Part shown: positions 6,635 through 8,504 of the stretch, one piece after another | How the letters are laid out: every line of letters starts with the position of its first letter | How positions within the stretch are numbered: position 1 is the stretch's first letter | Source: Actinomycetota bacterium | Lineage (GTDB): Bacteria > Actinomycetota > Actinomycetes > Actinomycetales > Microbacteriaceae | DNA length: 8,504 nt | NCBI GenBank assembly: GCA_009927245.1 | Contig: RFNI01000199.1 | Coordinates: 1-8,504 of the forward strand | Direction: 5' to 3' | Translations under genes and position numbers: made by a program | Notes under the pieces: model-generated | Told to the model about the DNA's origin: nothing | The model's database searches: none | Seen by the model: the letters and a program-made list of their open reading frames with translations, nothing else

Positions 6635-6853
6635 ATGAAGAACACTCTATCTAACTTGGCAATTATCTTTGCTGGGGTTTCACTGCTATTGTTCCCGCCA
6701 TTCTTTGGGCTCGCAGCATTCATATTGGCAATTATTGGATTGGTCAAGAAAGAATCTCGCGGAGTACTTGCTCTGATTCTTTCAATCGTCTTACCAATCG
6801 CTGGAATGGTAATCGGCGCGCTTGTCTTTACAAGCATAGCTACCATGAACTAA
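6635..6853 (+). CDS. Small DUF4190-like membrane protein
   Basis: A 72-residue protein that is nearly all hydrophobic. Residues 8-37 form a helical hairpin with a Pro-Pro turn (F20-PPFFG), a short charged stretch KKESRG (38-43) follows, and residues 44-69 form another helix. The layout of glycine-rich hydrophobic hairpin, basic linker with RG, then a second hydrophobic segment resembles DUF4190-type proteins of Gram-positive bacteria, whose function is unknown. The Shine-Dalgarno GAAAGG lies 6 nt before the ATG, and a strong terminator stands 15 nt after the stop, so it is probably a single-gene transcript with its own promoter. The overlapping minus-strand frame has no comparable start signal and is taken as a shadow. 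That this is a gene is fairly sure; the family is tentative and no function can be given. Confidence 0.75.
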   Translation: MKNTLSNLAIIFAGVSLLLFPPFFGLAAFILAIIGLVKKESRGVLALILSIVLPIAGMVIGALVFTSIATMN

Positions 6854-6868
6854 TTAGAGTAGAAGTTC

Positions 6869-6900
6869 AAATGGTGCTGGAGTTTTCTCCAGCACCATTT
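6869..6900. terminator. Bidirectional intrinsic terminator
   Basis: AAATGGTGCTGGAG (6869-6882) and its exact complement (6887-6900) form a perfect 14-bp stem closed by a TTTT loop. On the plus strand the stem runs into TTTTCTT, a good U-tract for the small membrane protein gene that ends at 6853. On the minus strand it begins 2 bases after the stop codon of the large membrane protein gene (6903) and ends in a short TTT. Its place between two convergent genes fits a terminator shared by both. Confidence 0.88.
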
Positions 6901-6902
6901 TC

Positions 6903-8504
6903 TTACTTCAGCTCTCTCAACCACTTACTAGCGTTCTTAGCTGAACCCTTAACCTGTTCAAGCCTCACCGCCACGAATCCAATAAGCCCTGCTAGGAGGA
7001 GCAATCCAATAACCACACCAGCTGATTCAAGCGCAGTCATTCTTGTCCACAGCAATGGAATTACTGTAACGACCAGTGAGATACCACCAGGTACGAAGAA
7101 GCCGGCAAGCTTTCGAACTGATCCAAGCAGCAAGAAGACTACTGAGACACCGAGCACAATTGCTAGTCGGGTCCAGTCTGCTGCTGTTGCATCCTCAGCA
7201 CCTGTACCAAGCTTTCCAATGACTCCAAACAAGGTTGGAAGCAATGCGATAAGTGCTGGAACACCGATGTAGATCAGGGAGTTCATCTGAAGCTTGAATG
7301 TAGCTCGAAGGCCAGCAAGGATTCCGTAGATGACCAAACCAATGAATAGCGCTTGAAGTTCGAACTTCGTTCTGTCATCACTTACCTGCGTGATTGACTG
7401 CCAAAGGATAGGCAATACAGTCACAGTTAGGAAGGTTCCGCTAGCAAGGGCGATACCTAGGTTTCCAATTCGAACACCAACTGTCAGCAAGACACAGGTA
7501 GCCACGATTAGCCCCATGGCTTCAATCATCTTGAACTGAGACACTCCAGTGAAGTCCGCGCTTACAACTGAATAGACTGCGAGGACCCAGGTACGAGCAA
7601 GACTGCCAGCGGTAGTCCTTGGCGAATAATGCTCTTCCAACGATCTGAATAGAGTTCAGAGAGTTTAGGCACAACTGTTGCAAATCCAGCAGCCGCAATT
7701 AAACCGATTAGCTCGTTTGCAAATTCTGTAGCGCCTGGTGCAGCTCTAAGAATCAAAGCGGTTCCAGCAAAGGCTAGTTGAATTGCAGCAATCAGAGATG
7801 CGTAGATAGCAACCGGTGCTTTGAATCTTCTAATGAACACTGCTAGTGCAGCAAAGGCAACAGCAGCCACAATCATCATCTTGTATTCAGTTTCAGCCTC
7901 TGTTGCACTGATGCCTGTGTATCGGTAACTGCTTAGGTAAAGGAGCACTGAGCTAATCAACATTGGAACACGAGTGAACCTAGGCTCTCCCAAATATGTT
8001 CCTCTGCTCATAAACAAAGCCACAACTGCAAGACCTAGCGAGACAAGCATCTCTGTGTACACAAGAGCTGGGTTAATCTCATCTCCCGACCAGATAGACG
8101 AAATAGGAGCAAACAGCAGTGAAAGACCTACAGAAACTGGAAGTATTATCGGCCAACCAAGCTTGTCGAAGCTGTAGTTGATCTTCTTCAGAACAAAGGT
8201 GGTCAGAACGTAGAAACCAAGTGCTCCAACTAGGAATAACAAGTCAATGGTGATTCCACGGTTGTTGATTAGGTTATCCGCAACAATGTAGAAGGTTGTT
8301 AGGACACCAGCTGCGTAACCAGCGAATGCTTGAACTGGGCTCTTCCTAAAGAATGCTGTGATGTATGAGAGAACAGCTATTCCTGCAAAGTAGACAGCAG
8401 TCCACAAACTCAAATACATAATCAGCCAGAGGAACAGGAATCCACCAGTTGCCGCCTTGGCTTGAATGAGCGCGAGGAATCCGAATACCCAGATGATCGG
8501 AATA
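6903..8504 (-). CDS. Large polytopic membrane protein, C-terminal part (one apparent frameshift)
   Basis: The frame is open to the right edge of the window, so the N-terminus is missing; about 534 residues are visible. It has around 18 closely spaced hydrophobic helices with very short loops and no soluble domain, ending in the basic tail LEQVKGSAKNASKWLRELK. The pattern, including the final helix followed by an Arg/Lys-rich C-terminus, recalls the very large actinobacterial membrane proteins annotated with an SCO7613 C-terminal domain, whose function is unknown; this match is from memory and moderate. The frame shifts near 7598: restoring one G on the coding strand (TTGCT to TTGGCT) joins QGLPLAV to LARTWVLAVYSVVSADF in one uninterrupted helix. 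That repair suggests a sequencing error. The stop is 2 bases from a bidirectional terminator. An ATG at 8419 is internal, since open hydrophobic sequence continues upstream of it. Confidence 0.75.

Noticed and set aside
6871..7272. Plus-strand 133-codon frame starting in the terminator stem
   Set aside because: It starts inside the terminator hairpin, lies antisense to the membrane protein gene and has a Ser/Thr/Pro-rich composition typical of the reverse complement of a membrane protein.
1..8504. CRISPR arrays, insertion sequences, tRNA or rRNA genes
   Set aside because: No regularly spaced repeats, transposase-like frames, terminal inverted repeats or tRNA-like cloverleaf sequence were seen on either strand.

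Overview
The window looks like a chromosomal fragment of an actinobacterium, most likely a small-genome aquatic member of the Microbacteriaceae (the Luna / Aquiluna / Rhodoluna type). Three things suggest this. The dihydroxy-acid dehydratase is the actinobacterial [2Fe-2S] type, close to the mycobacterial protein. The carotenoid genes are the actinobacterial C50 set with a split, heterodimeric lycopene cyclase. The G+C content is modest by eye, below that of soil relatives. The exact genus is inference; no rRNA or other marker is present.

Layout. Positions 1-1459 (minus) hold most of ilvD, a branched-chain amino acid gene whose 3' end lies outside the window; its reading frame is broken four times by single missing bases. 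A 67-bp divergent intergenic region follows, apparently with two leaderless promoters back to back. Positions 1527-5470 (plus) are a tightly packed carotenoid operon, crtB-crtI-crtYe-crtYf-crtEb, in which every junction overlaps by 1 or 4 bases. It encodes phytoene synthase, phytoene desaturase, the two halves of a lycopene cyclase and a lycopene elongase. Together these should convert GGPP through phytoene and lycopene to a cyclic C50 carotenoid of the decaprenoxanthin / sarcinaxanthin / C.p.450 class. The GGPP synthase (crtE), isopentenyl diphosphate isomerase, carotenoid glycosyltransferase and CrtR-type regulator are not in the window.

The carotenoid operon runs tail to tail into a minus-strand gene (5457-6278) for a SprT-like zinc metalloprotease. 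Its N-terminal half looks like a degenerate GNAT acetyltransferase fold, which is the most unusual protein here. A 356-bp non-coding stretch (6279-6634) with several inverted repeats follows, then a 72-residue membrane protein (6635-6853, plus), a strong bidirectional terminator (6869-6900), and the C-terminal part of a very large polytopic membrane protein (6903-8504, minus) that runs off the right edge and carries one apparent frameshift.

All five apparent frameshifts are single-base losses in otherwise well-preserved coding sequence. All lie in the outer parts of the window, while the central 5 kb is clean. That pattern fits sequencing or assembly error near contig ends better than gene decay. 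I did not find a clearly new multi-gene system. The best leads are the pseudo-GNAT/SprT fusion, the compact ilvD/crtB promoter region and the structured intergenic region at 6.3-6.63 kb.
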